DNA of 64,000 nucleotides from Phymatolithon calcareum (lineage: Eukaryota > Rhodophyta > Florideophyceae > Hapalidiales), in contig CDRMUB010000001.1 of assembly GCA_977006965.1 (NCBI GenBank), positions 248,001 to 312,000 of the forward strand. The letters run 5' to 3'. Within the stretch, counting starts at the first letter, position 1; each line of letters begins with the position of its first letter. Shown piece by piece: positions 22,985-32,846 of the stretch. A program made the translations under genes and the position numbers. The notes below the pieces were generated by a model, which saw only the letters and a list, made by a program, of their open reading frames with translations, was not told where the DNA came from and ran no database searches.

Positions 22985-23085
22985 TCATATCAATAACAGA
23001 GCCTGAATCTCTCCTCCAGCTCGGAGAGCTATGATACAAGAGATGCGCTGCGCACAATATGCTCGGCAATGATACATCAAAAATG
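22985..23085 (+). repeat. inner direct repeat, right copy
   Basis: Partner of the repeat at 21,285-21,390: TATCAATA, GCCTGA, CTCGGAGAGCTATG, CTGCGCACAATATGCT and GGCAATGATACATC occur in the same order and orientation. Confidence 0.6.
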
Positions 23086-23266
23086 ATACACCATTGTACT
23101 CTACCACATGGAGAGCTTGTTAAGCTGGATCAAAAGATTAGTCAAGGTGAATAACTGGAAGTGACACCGAGAAGTCATCAAGAGCTCCAAGCTGACAAGG
23201 AGCCTTAACATGAAGACTTTTACTTGTTTTTGCGGAGTGTCAAGCTCTCCTTATTTTCCAGAAATA

Positions 23267-23599
23267 CTATTCTGTACAGTGAATTGGAAATTTGCGCCGT
23301 CGTTTCGTCCACTTGTGTTTAGGGAGCACAGTCCGGATGGCTCTTAGAACCGAAGGCTTGTTCCACAACTCACCACAAAACAGCGGCTTCCCCTCCTCAA
23401 CCAAATCATCCACTCGAAACGCGTGCTGTGTTGACCTCGACAATCCATCGTCGCTGAACGAAAAGTTTCCGTTCGGCACCGCAAACAAAATAGTGCGCCA
23501 ATTCGTCGCCATAGCACGCTCCCTGAAATAGCGATCATTCCAAACCACACTCGCATAAATATGCTCATCTGCCGCATCAGAAAATGAAAACACTAGCAA
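23267..23599 (-). CDS. hypothetical ORF, 110 codons
   Basis: The minus-strand frame has an even amino-acid composition and a tryptophan-containing segment (YASVVWNDRYFRERAM), looking more protein-like than its overlapping frames. I do not recognise it. It overlaps the right end of the inverted-repeat element by a few bases and lies head-to-head with the NLR-like relic on the plus strand. It may be an exon or remnant of a larger gene. Confidence 0.3.
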   Translation of the reverse strand: MLVFSFSDAADEHIYASVVWNDRYFRERAMATNWRTILFAVPNGNFSFSDDGLSRSTQHAFRVDDLVEEGKPLFCGELWNKPSVLRAIRTVLPKHKWTKRRRKFPIHCTE

Positions 23600-24060
23600 G
23601 AACTACCGCACACGCGCATCAAGTACGAGAGTGGAGGAATTGCTCCGGACGAGACCTGGTACAATTCCGGACGAAGTTGCTGCCGGCGTCAATGACATTC
23701 TTCAGTCCGTTCGCGACACGCTCAGCCGTTCGAACTCAACCGTGGAGAAGGTTTGCTCGAAGGCGTTCCCGGGGGCCGCCAGTGGCTCAAGGGCTAAGGT
23801 CGGGTACACGATTCGTCGAACATTCCGCGCCAAAACCATAAGCAGCACTATGAATGATCTCCAAGCGCATTGGTCCATGTGTCGTAAATCAGTTGGCTCT
23901 GCATAGTAAATAGATTGGCGCAGTGTACACTGCCACACCTCACAACAATTCGAGCGCACACGTCCCCGAGAGCCCCCAAGATTATACGTTCGGTTTCAGC
24001 GAAGCCAAGCAGTTACTGCTTGCTCGCTGCTCCGAACTCCAGTCCCTGTCCCGATACACA
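23584..24060 (+). pseudogene. relic of an NLR-type N-terminal domain
   Basis: VEELLRTRPGTIPDEVAAGV, a serine-rich stretch with RSNSTVEKVCSKAFPGAA, and IRRTFRAK align with VEELLRKCPGTTPDKVAAHV, RSNANVEKACSNPFTGAG and MRQTFRAN of the NB-ARC gene at 42.6-44.5 kb. After a stop near 23,906, a second frame (VYTATPHNN onwards) resembles VYRAAASTPG of that gene. No NB-ARC ATPase follows; Sel1 repeats begin about 200 bp downstream. It is a truncated paralogue of the N-terminal helical domain, with frameshifts. Confidence 0.6.
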
Positions 24061-24236
24061 CCGCCAAGGTCGTCCTCATTCCACGGTCGTGCTCCAAACG
24101 TCCGCAGTGAACTAACGCCTCTCTGTTCCTGCATTACAAGGTATCCACACTTTTCTTTTCTGGGAAACCCAACGAAACTCCCGAGCAAAACCTTCTTCGT
24201 TCACTTCAATGAATCTTAATACAGCGGCGGGGTCTA

Positions 24237-25800
24237 ATGCGGATGACCATTTCCAGATGTATCTGGATTCCCATGCGGTCCAAGAAAGCGCTCGGCTTGT
24301 TGCTGCAGTACGGAGCAAAAGGCGTACCGGCTGATCCTCTTCGTGCTGCAGGATTGTACACCCGCGCCATCGAGGAAGGCGGGCATCCAGATGCACTGTA
24401 CAATCTGGGATCATTGTTGCATCAGGGAGCAGAGGGCGTACCGGCAGATTGTCATCGAGCCAAGGGGCAGTACACCCGGGCTATCAATGAAGGATCTCAT
24501 GTAAAGGCCATGGTCAAGTTGGGTCTTTTGGTGGAAACCGGCGCAGATGGCATTCCACCAGATCTCCCTCAAGCACCACGACTGTACGCTCGAGCAGTTG
24601 AGGAAGGCGCAGACTTGAATACAATGAACAACTTCGGGCGGTTGATTCAGGATGGCGTAGACGGCGTTCCGGCAGATCCACCTCGTGCACTACAGCTCTA
24701 CACTCGGGCGGTAACTGAGGGCAATCATCTTCGTGCCATGGGCAATGTTGAGAAAATGCTTCTTGTTGGAGCAAATGGTGTGCCGGAAGATGCTCCAGAT
24801 CACAAAGCAACTGTATAATCTGGCACTACTTCTGGAAGATGGCGATGTGGGCGTACCCGCAGATCCGATTCGCGCAGTGGAGCTGTATTCCAGAGCCATT
24901 GGCGAGTTCGGAGACGTCGATGCGATGCACAACCTAGGAGTAATATTGCAGAACGGCCGAGACGGCGTTTTGGCAGATCCCCCGCGTGCTGCCCAACTCT
25001 ACGCCAGAGCGATATGTGAAGGAAACTATCTAAAATCCAAGGTCAATCTTGCACTGATGCTGCAAGACGGCGCGGATGGCGTTCCTGCTGACGCTCCCCG
25101 CGCAGTACAGCTGTATACTCAAGCAATTGACGATGCGTGCGATACCGATGCAATGAATTTTTTTGCAACGCTTCTTGAAGACGGCGCTGAGGGGGTCTCT
25201 GTAGGCCCTCTCCGCGCCGTGATGAACAGACTTGGGCTTATGTTGAATAACGGTGAGACGACGTTCCGGCAGATCCAGTTCGCGCCATGGAGCTGTATAC
25301 CCGTGCTATCAACGAGGGTAGACATATATTAGCCATGGTCAATTTAGGTCTCATGTTGGAAGAAGGCGCTGACGGTATTCCAGCAAACGCTCATCGTGCA
25401 GCTCAACTATACATGGAAGCAATTGAGGAAGGCGAAAACGTTCAGGCCATGAAGAATCTGGGATGGATGTTGCTTAAAGGTCGCGAAGGCCTTCCCGCAG
25501 ACCCGCCTCGTGCTGCACAGCTCTATAACAGGGCTATCAACGAGGGCAGACATATAAACGCAATGGTCAATCTTGGATTCCTGTTAGAATATGGAGTAGA
25601 GGGAGTTTCGGCAGACCCTCCTCGTGCAGCTCAACTATACGAGCAAGCAATCGAAGAAGGCGAAAGTGTTGAAGCGATGAAGAATCTGGGATGGATGTTG
25701 CATGACGGTAGCGAAGGCGTTCCCGCAGACCCGCCTCGTGCCGAACAGCTCTATAACCGGGCTATCAGCGAGGGCAGATACATAAGCGCCATGGTCAATC
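24237..25800 (+). pseudogene. Sel1-like repeat (TPR-type) gene, frameshifted
   Basis: Three overlapping plus-strand frames (24,237-24,818, 24,733-25,332, 25,287-25,800) together encode about 14 Sel1-like repeats of roughly 38 residues with the pattern DGxxGVPADPPRAAQLYxRA followed by IxEGxxxxAMxNLGxML. Such alpha/alpha solenoids mediate protein-protein contacts. In the second half two repeat types alternate (EEGExVxAMKNLGW and NEGRxIxAMVNLG), a sign of duplication in pairs. Two frame changes, near 24,800 and 25,230-25,290, each cut a repeat, so the gene is broken unless short introns or sequencing errors explain them. The repeat run ends in mid-repeat (AMVN) at about 25,798. Confidence 0.8.
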
Positions 25801-25904
25801 CTATATCTCGTGGCCCAGATTCACTTCGTCAAAGTTTTCATTGGTCCTTGTTTTTGCCGCTCGCCACTTTGTACACGACACGCGTCCTCCAACCTTTGTC
25901 ATAG

Positions 25905-26256
25905 TGCGCGCTTCGAGAGCGCTGCGGTCTGCACCTGCATCGCCCGTTTGCTACTAGAAACTGCGCCTCCGAAGGGTAGTTCAGAACGCGCTCGTCCGTC
26001 CAGCGAAGGGCCCCACTTCCGTATCTCAACTACAGATATCGTCTTATTCTCACACCGTGCACCTTCCCCGTCGCCGTCAACCCACAATATTGCGCCATCC
26101 CGGACGCCGCAGACGTTTCAGCTTTTGCGGAATCCAGCTTCCAAGACGGTGCAACAATTTAACCTCGTTACGCAAGGGCACGGAAAGGGATAGCACGTGC
26201 AGCGTGCCGGGAACCCCTGCGCTCTGCGCAACCCTAGGGAAGTTTTGGAAAAGTGC
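25905..26256. other. upstream region of the PP2A B55 gene
   Basis: No coding signal of its own; GC-richer than the surroundings and presumably contains the promoter and 5' leader of the gene that follows. No TATA box stands out. Confidence 0.35.
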
Positions 26257-28056
26257 ATGGGGCGTTCGAGGCCATCGTCCTCGTTCGAAAACTCTCTCTA
26301 CGATGATGCCTTGGATACCCGACGTTCAATAGGGTCCTCTTCCTCGGGCGACCGTCGCTCCGGACATGCGCACCCGGCGCGATATGCATTTGCCCAAGCC
26401 TTTGGCGAACGTGCTGGAGACCTCGGTAATCATTTTGACTTTTATGATGCAGACATGATTTCGTCCGTTCGATTCAACCCGGCAGCTGATATGGTGGCAA
26501 CCGGCGACAAAGGCGGTCGTATTGTCATTCTTAGGCGTGTCGATTCCGGCTCCAGTAGCAGACGAAGACGACGGACGGGTACTCATTTGAACTTACACCC
26601 TGGCAAACGCGACGATGATTTTATGGAACAAGATGCCTATGGGCATAGTGGAGCCGCTTGCACCGGTAGGGAACCACCCGAATTCCAGTTTTGGACGCAG
26701 TTTCAAAGCCATGAACTCGAGTTTGACTACTTGAAGAGTATGGAAATCGAGGAGATGGTTAATGAAATCCGGTGGTGCAGGGAAGCAAATGGGGCTCAAC
26801 GATTACTCGCTGCAAACGACAAAGTAATCAAATTATGGCGTGTGTGCGAGAAAGATATCAAGGAGGTACTGTCGATGATGCCAAGCGGTATGAGGACACA
26901 ACCGCTATCAAGGCGTATTTCAACTACAAGCAGTGCTACCTGCAGCGCCAATAGCCCGTGGGGGTTTGGGAAATGTATGCCACCCTCTATCCAGCAGTAT
27001 CTGGATGATCGCAGCAACAGGCGTGAACCAGTGCCAATCATGTCTATTGCTTCCCCACAGTTTTCTCAATCTCAGCCGAAGAAACCTTCCATTATCATGC
27101 CATCATTCCATGAATTGCGATCAAAGTACAAAGAAATGGATGCATCCGGTTTGGCAATACCCAAGGTTTCAACGCGTAACAAAGTCATTTCAGCGGCACC
27201 ACGAAGAGTGTTCTCCAAAACTCACGCATATCACATTAACTCGGTGTCGTTGAGTTCGGACGAAGAAACTTTTCTCTCTGCGGATGACTTGCGTGTCAAT
27301 GTTTGGAACCTGCACATTGGACAGGGCAATGGTTTCAACATTGTTAATATGAAGCCAAGGAAGATGGAGGATTTGACAGAGGTTATTACGTGTGCGGAAT
27401 TTCATCCGGAGCACTGTCACATCTTTATGCATTCAAACTCGCTTGGCACTATAAAACTGTGCGACTTGCGACAGAACGCATTGTGCGATAACTCGTCGAA
27501 AGTTTTCGAAGAACCGCATGCTCGGGCAGCTCGGTCGTCATTCTTCTCGGAGATCGTCTCGTCGGTATCAGATTGCAAATTCTCATTCGACGGTCGATAT
27601 ATACTAACTCGTGATTATATGAATCTTCGATTATGGGATGTCAATATGGAGCGTGAGCCACTTCTCATTGTACCCGTACACGAATATCTGCGTCCAAGGC
27701 TAGGGGACTTGTACGAGAACAATTGCCTGTTCGACAAGTTCCAATGCGCCTTCTCGCACGATGGAGGGTCGCTGCTGACAGGTAGTTATAATTCTTTGTT
27801 CCAGTCGTATTCGGCGTTCGACGGTGTCGGAACTGCGGTTGAGGCGACGGTGGACTTCGTGTCTGGACTTTCATGTCCGGCCCAATTGTATTCGAATGGC
27901 ATTTCGCCAACCACCATCCGTGTGGGGGATCGGATATCGGCGGTGCGTTTGTGCGATCCTAGCAGGTGCATCAAACGCCTGGACGCGGCTAGTGCTGAAC
28001 CTCTCGCGGCTGTGGCGGCTGGTCCTGCATTGTATATTTACTATGTGCCCACGTAG
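26257..28056 (+). CDS. protein phosphatase 2A regulatory subunit B55 (PR55/B family)
   Basis: This is a single unspliced frame. Both signature blocks of the family are present: EFDYLKSMEIEEMVNEIRW and HAYHINSVSLSSDEET. Conserved WD40 blades surround them (ATGDKGGRIVIL, LSADDLRVNVWNL, CAEFHPEHCHIF, GTIKLCDLR, FFSEIVSSVSDCKFS, LTRDYMNLRLWDVN, HEYLRPRLGDLYENN, LTGSYN). B55 is the seven-bladed propeller that recruits substrates to the PP2A core enzyme, with roles in mitotic exit and signalling. The product is longer than the usual 440-550 residues because of a low-complexity N-terminus and an insert of about 130 residues before HAYHIN. I prefer Met at 26,257; an in-frame Met at 26,197 is possible. 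The gene is intact and probably essential. Confidence 0.95.
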   Translation: MGRSRPSSSFENSLYDDALDTRRSIGSSSSGDRRSGHAHPARYAFAQAFGERAGDLGNHFDFYDADMISSVRFNPAADMVATGDKGGRIVILRRVDSGSSSRRRRRTGTHLNLHPGKRDDDFMEQDAYGHSGAACTGREPPEFQFWTQFQSHELEFDYLKSMEIEEMVNEIRWCREANGAQRLLAANDKVIKLWRVCEKDIKEVLSMMPSGMRTQPLSRRISTTSSATCSANSPWGFGKCMPPSIQQYLDDRSNRREPVPIMSIASPQFSQSQPKKPSIIMPSFHELRSKYKEMDASGLAIPKVSTRNKVISAAPRRVFSKTHAYHINSVSLSSDEETFLSADDLRVNVWNLHIGQGNGFNIVNMKPRKMEDLTEVITCAEFHPEHCHIFMHSNSLGTIKLCDLRQNALCDNSSKVFEEPHARAARSSFFSEIVSSVSDCKFSFDGRYILTRDYMNLRLWDVNMEREPLLIVPVHEYLRPRLGDLYENNCLFDKFQCAFSHDGGSLLTGSYNSLFQSYSAFDGVGTAVEATVDFVSGLSCPAQLYSNGISPTTIRVGDRISAVRLCDPSRCIKRLDAASAEPLAAVAAGPALYIYYVPT

Positions 28057-28585
28057 ATTGCAATTGAGATGGAGGTTAGCATTTGTTTTTTGCCGTGCGT
28101 TTTTTGCGCCAGTGCCCTCTTCCGGAGTCCGTATTCCACCTTCTCGCTCCCGCGAGTGCCTGTGCGTTGATTCTAGCTAGGCGTTTCTACTTTGTCTGTA
28201 TCCAGTGCTTAATCGCGGTAAGTGCAAGCCCGATGTGCTCTGCTGATATACATCTTTGTGCGCCGTGGATGGCGATCGTCGTTTGCGCACGAAGTGCCGG
28301 TCAGATAGATGTGGACAGAAAGTTCACGGTCGTTGACATTACGATACGGAAGCGATATTCACCACCTGCAGCGAACAGCTGTAATCTTCTCCAAGGGTGA
28401 ACCGAAAAATGCGACGGCCACTGTACAGCCCTTGTGCAATTCATTGTCGAAATAATAAACCAAATATTCATTCATTCAGTCTACGTTTTCCCATAAGAAG
28501 GGCTATGCAACTATTTGATCTGGATCTCTACTGGGGCCTTCCTGGAACACAAAATAAGACTGTTATTCCCACCGCGGACCTTATC
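28057..28585. other. intergenic region between convergent genes
   Basis: Holds the 3' ends of the B55 gene and of the broken protease; nothing else recognised. Confidence 0.35.
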
Positions 28586-29893
28586 TCACGACATGTGAGT
28601 AGCTGTTTCTCGTTCCACCGCCCCGCTGGGATTAAGTCTGCCTCGCTCAATCACGCAATCCCCAACCTGCACCGCAATTCCACCTTGCAACCGTGCAACC
28701 GCGGGAGCGCCGCTTGCGCCTGTCACCCGTTGGGAAAATCTGACCATGTCAACCAAACATTGAACTTCCTGACCACCAATCGTCTCCACAGTCCTGTGCA
28801 AAAGTTCCTCATAACCCGCAGGCGTAACAGAAACCACCACCACAACATGTCTTCGACCCCTTCCACCTTCCGGTGTTGTCAAAGCAACTCTTAAAAGGTC
28901 CGGTGGACATTTTTCGGGCAATTCCATCCCCATCGCCCCAGGTATTCAAAAGATAACACCATAAACACAAATCCGTTTTCACTTACCGCCACTCTCCCGG
29001 GAGCCCATCCCACAGCCACCAAGCACAACGCTCACATCCCTGATACCGTTCCCAGGTCGCCAAAGTGTGACACGTGCCGCATATCCCGGTGCATGACGCG
29101 CCAGAATTCCTGAAAACAAACTCTCGGTCGATACCGCTGCCCGTCAACCGCGCACACAACGTTGCCGTTTCGCAATCCATAGTGTCCTCCACCGCCCGCG
29201 ACATGCACACCATCCACATTATCTGGCACGCCAGACCCAGCACGCACGAACGGCAGCGCCAGTGCCCGCACCCGGAGTCCCGGTCATGTGCCCAGTCTGA
29301 CAACGCGTGTCGAATCCTCGACCACTCTTCGCAACAGCGCCACAGGCACAACATAAGCGTACTCCTCATCGCTGACACGCGCGGCAGTGGCTGCAAACAT
29401 GCCGACGACATTACCGCCGCGCGCGTCGTACAGCGGCGAGCCAGAGTGGCCCGGACCGAGCGCGGTGTGCCTATTGGAGACCACGAGCGCAGGAAGCATG
29501 GCCCCCGTCTGATACAATCTGTCGCGTACGCCTATAAAACGCATTGCATTGCGCCGCTCTCGCGAGCGCTGCGAGTCTCGCGAGGGGAACGGAAGCACAT
29601 TGCGAGCGGTATCGACAAGGCTCAGGGGCTGTGACGTGACGGTGACGGCCAGCGGCGAGCAGAGAAGCATGGCGATATCTGCTGCGCGACAGACGCTGAG
29701 GAGATGAGCACGGTGACTGGCGATGATGATTTTCGATGCATGCATGCGCCACGAGGTGGAACCAAGTCAGGAAGTGACCTGGTGTTACACAGAAGGCTGC
29801 GCCGTAGAGTTTTATGCCGTCCCAAAGAGACACCTCGACTTGATATGCGTGTTGTGCGTATGCGCGAGCGCTCGTCGCATTGCGAGGGCCCAT
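28586..29893 (-). pseudogene. trypsin-like (HtrA/Deg-type) serine protease with PDZ-like segment, broken
   Basis: On the minus strand, AAFCVTPGHFLTWFHLVAH carries the catalytic His (TWFH). After a frame change, ADIAMLLCSPL carries the Asp and GPGHSGSPLYD the nucleophile Ser (GxSGxPL). After an in-frame TGA at 29,284-29,286 the same frame continues with a PDZ-like stretch, GVHVAGGGGHYGLRNG then NVVCAVDG. A further segment in another frame (28,933-28,586) may be the C-terminus. The first frame change falls in CATGCATGCAT, where removing one 4-base unit would restore phase. All three catalytic residues persist, so the gene decayed recently, or unrecognised introns are involved. Confidence 0.6.
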
Positions 29894-30129
29894 GGTGCAC
29901 AATTTCACATTGTAGTTCGTGCGATTCGGAAGGCGGGAAGGAGACAATGCAAAAGCCAAATCGCATGGATTGCCATTACAGTACCGGAATGAATGCGGGC
30001 GGTGCCGCAACATATCATACAGTATGTCCTTCTTGATCAATACAGTACTGTAGTGGATCAATATTTGGTTACACGTGGCATAGCGGATGAGAAAGACTGC
30101 TTGAACGAGCGAAGGAGTCTGTTTTCACC

Positions 30130-30700
30130 GGGTGTTAAGGAAGGTGTATACGCGCAATGGTTAACTTGGGTACCTTTTACAAGATGGTGCAGACGGTTTT
30201 ACCTCAGACCCTGTTCGCGAAGTGGAAATATACACACGAGCAATCGAAGAAGGTGTAGACGTACTTGCAATGAACAACTTGGGGGGTTGCTAGACGGCGT
30301 GCCGGACGATGAAGTTTACGCCCTGGAGCTGTACATTCGTGCCATCAAGGAGGGTATACATGCAGTAGCCATCATCAACCTGGGACGCATGTTGCAACAT
30401 GGGAAAACATGTGCCCCAGCTATCGTACCTCAATCCGTTGAATTGTTTGAAAGAGTGATCGAAAAATGCGAAAATGTAGACGCCATGATCATATTAGGCC
30501 GATTGCTGGAAAAGGCAGTCATGCAGTACCTGCAGATATTCCCCGTGCAATTCGGCTATACGCACTCTCCATTGACTAATCTGCGCATGAGAACGCGATG
30601 GTCAACTTGGAAGTGCTACTGAGAAGTGGAGAAGAGCACGTTATAGCAGATCCGACGCGGGCTATGCAATTGATGACAAAAGCCTACTCGAGTATGTAGA
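30130..30700 (+). pseudogene. Sel1-like repeat remnant
   Basis: Across shifting frames the plus strand reads LLQDGADGFTSDPVREVEIY then TRAIEEGVDVLAMNNLG, GVPDDEVYALELYIRAIKEG, SVELFERVIEKCENVDAM, and finally AMVNLEVLLRSGEEHVIADP up to a stop near 30,700. This is about four to five repeats of the same kind as at 24.2-25.8 kb. It lies on the other side of the PP2A and protease genes and is broken by several frameshifts. Confidence 0.7.
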
Positions 30701-30807
30701 CCATATTTAAATTTTGCACCATAAAAAGAATTGTAAACTATTCTGAAATGCACATTCTGAAACCCTATTCCGGAAGTAGCTTTTTTCTTAATTTAGCTTC
30801 GAATTAT

Positions 30808-30841
30808 AAGAAAGAGCTCGATTATAATCGAACTCTTTCTT
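30808..30841. repeat. 34-bp near-perfect palindrome
   Basis: AAGAAAGAGCTCGATTA is followed directly by TAATCGAACTCTTTCTT: 17-bp arms, one mismatch, no loop spacer. It could form a hairpin or cruciform just past the Sel1 remnant. Confidence 0.8.
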
Positions 30842-31276
30842 TTCTTTTTTTTGAATCTGGAATTTATTAAACGATCTCAGAAGCATTAATGAGACTACAA
30901 AGGATATGTGTTTCAGCGGCTACTCTCTTGGACACTCTCTTGTAGCTTCGATCATCTACCCAAAAAAAACCCTCTCCCGGAAAAGGGGCGGAGGGAAAAG
31001 CTTCGAGTGCACTGGTCAGATTTCCTATGTAGCTCAGTGTCGCAGCTCAATTAACTCCTTGTCTGTTCTATGTCGCCATAAAAGACAATAGTGAAGAAGA
31101 GTAGCTTGTCTAGAGCTTTTTAGTGATTTAATCTTCTCCTCTTGGGTTAGTTGATATCTGCCGAGCTATTCTTCGATGTGAATCATGACGGTTTGTACAG
31201 AATCATTGAACTTTTCCGTGAGAAGTGATCTGCTCATTTGGGGCGAACCGACCGAATGCCCACATTACGGCTAATT
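30842..31276. other. no gene recognised
   Basis: AT-rich, no homology seen to other parts of the window. Confidence 0.35.
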
Positions 31277-31600
31277 GGGGATATATGTTGATTTATTTTA
31301 AAAGCTCCCAAAGCCTCAAATGTTTTGAATAACAGGACAGCTTCGCGCTGTTTTCGATACTCATCTCTCTACTCTCCTTCTAATATCTCCTTAATTCGAA
31401 TTTCTATCCCTGTGAGGGCCCGAGTAAGTCTTTTGCATTCATATTCCATTTCTTGGTCCATCTTCATAGACCGTAGTTGACGGTGCCGTGTTTTCTGGAG
31501 TCTGATGAACGCTGGAGTGGACCGGGGCAAATCGTACGAAATGTTCCGCTTTCTGATGGACTCCAAAATGTCTCCTTCTTTGAAGAGCAAGTTCCGCAAC
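31277..31600 (-). mobile_element. LINE 3' fragment (copy C, minus part)
   Basis: The left end is the LINE tail on the minus strand (GAGGCTTTGGGAGCTTTT then AAAATAAATCAAC then ATATATCCCC), the version closest to the SINE tail. It is followed on the minus strand by SMKMDQEMEYECKRLTRALT then EIRIKEILEG, matching the C-terminus of the other copies (MKMDQETEYECERLTRAV). Upstream similarity fades at about 31,500-31,600. No target-site duplication was found. Confidence 0.75.
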
Positions 31601-31784
31601 GATTTTGATGAAAATCACTGCTTGAGGAAAGGCAGTGCCGTCTCGAAGACGTCATAATGTAACATTCCCGATATGTCTCGACGGTTCCTCCACGCCTCTT
31701 TCTTCGATTGGGACGACCAGAAGGCTCTTTTACTTTGATCTAGCTCGTTCCAGCATTCTAAGTGAGGACGACACATCACGGGGC

Positions 31785-32095
31785 TTCATCGAACTATACG
31801 ATTATGAAGACCTTCTACAAACCCTTCAGAAAGCCAAGGAGGGAGCTGTCACGAAAAAGAGGAGGAGAGAAGAAATAATTAAGGTATGGGAAAAGGAAGA
31901 AGAAAGCAGATCAATGAAGATTGCTACTGAAGGCAAGCTACCAGGTATCCTTTACATAGGAGAAAGAACAACATGTTTAAGGTGCCTAAGGTTGACATTC
32001 AACCGAGCACCCCTTTGGAGGAAATCAGTGCTCGGTGCCTACTGCGGGATCACCGCGTTGATCGAAATAGTCGCCTTACAACGTACTCTATTTTT
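31785..32095 (+). mobile_element. LINE fragment (copy C, plus part)
   Basis: Within a 166-codon open stretch (31,635-32,135), YEDLLQTLQKAKEGAVTKK, IKVWEKEEESRSMKI, LPGILYIGERTTCLRCLRL and NRAPLWRKSVLGAYCGIT match the open LINE ORF almost residue for residue. It points away from the minus fragment 200 bp to the left, so the two are head-to-head. It has no 3' tail. Confidence 0.8.
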
Positions 32096-32410
32096 TGTGT
32101 TCTTGTTTCTCAGCTATCAGACGTTTTCTGGATGAATCATGAACCGGAGTAGTTGATTCTGTCTTTTCGCGTTATTAGAGATCGCCTTCGCGTGGCTGAA
32201 TAACCCTGAATGAAAGGAAAGTGAATACAGAAAAGTAGCCACATGGAAAAAGGTACAAGGATGTTTTGAAGAAAGAATGGTAAGTGTACTGATCGCCTCT
32301 ATCTGTTGATCGGCCGTTTGCTGCTTGATATATGCTGCCACGATGCGCAATCTATGCTTCTCGTCTGCGGGCGACTGCGTGAAATCGCATGCTCCACGCA
32401 CGTGTGATAT

Positions 32411-32705
32411 TGGCTCTTTTCTACTATTTGTTGTTTTGCAATATTGGCTGCTTTCTTATACTTCTTGTTGATATAATATTGGTTGATTTCTTCTACTTGT
32501 TGTTGATATAATATTGGTTGTTTTCCATTATTTGTTGTTGATATAATAGTGATATTTTTTTCCTATTTGTTGTTGATACAATATCGGTTGTTTTCTACTA
32601 TTTGTTGTTGATACAATATTGGTTGTTTTCTACTATTTGTTGTTCATACAATATTGGTTCTGCTCTACTTTTTGTTTTCTATGTCATATTGGTTCTTTTC
32701 TCTCC
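32411..32705. repeat. minisatellite of about 35 bp
   Basis: Eight to nine imperfect tandem copies of a T-rich unit built from TTGGTTGTTTTCTACTATT and TGTTGTTGATACAATA. The 71-codon open stretch at 32,602-32,817 is only repeat sequence and not a gene. Confidence 0.85.
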
Positions 32706-32846
32706 CGTATTTTCTGTTGCATGTACGCACCATGATTTAATTGTTACATTTAGAGGTTATGGCAAAACTTGCAGGAAGTGTTATGATACGGGTTTTCAAT
32801 TTCAGATGAAAATTTGAAACTCGCTGATAAAGCCAGAGATTGAAAC

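Larger units (their letters stand above)
21094..23280. mobile_element. 2.2-kb element with long terminal inverted repeats
   Basis: The left end (about 21,094-21,283) and the reverse complement of the right end (about 23,090-23,280) align along most of their length. Shared blocks include GTACAG, CTTGA, AGTAAA-GTCTT, GCTCCTTG, TGGAGCTCTT, CTTCT-GGT-TCAC, TTGACT-ATCTTTTGAT, TAACAAGCT-TCCA and GTGGTAGAGTACA. This is a diverged inverted repeat of about 180 bp per arm, typical of DNA transposons with long termini or of foldback elements. No transposase is recognisable; an internal 76-codon frame (22,310-22,537) has no motif. Flanking target-site duplications are not clear. Confidence 0.65.

Noticed and set aside
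32602-32817. 71-codon frame
   Set aside because: Mostly the 35-bp minisatellite translated.
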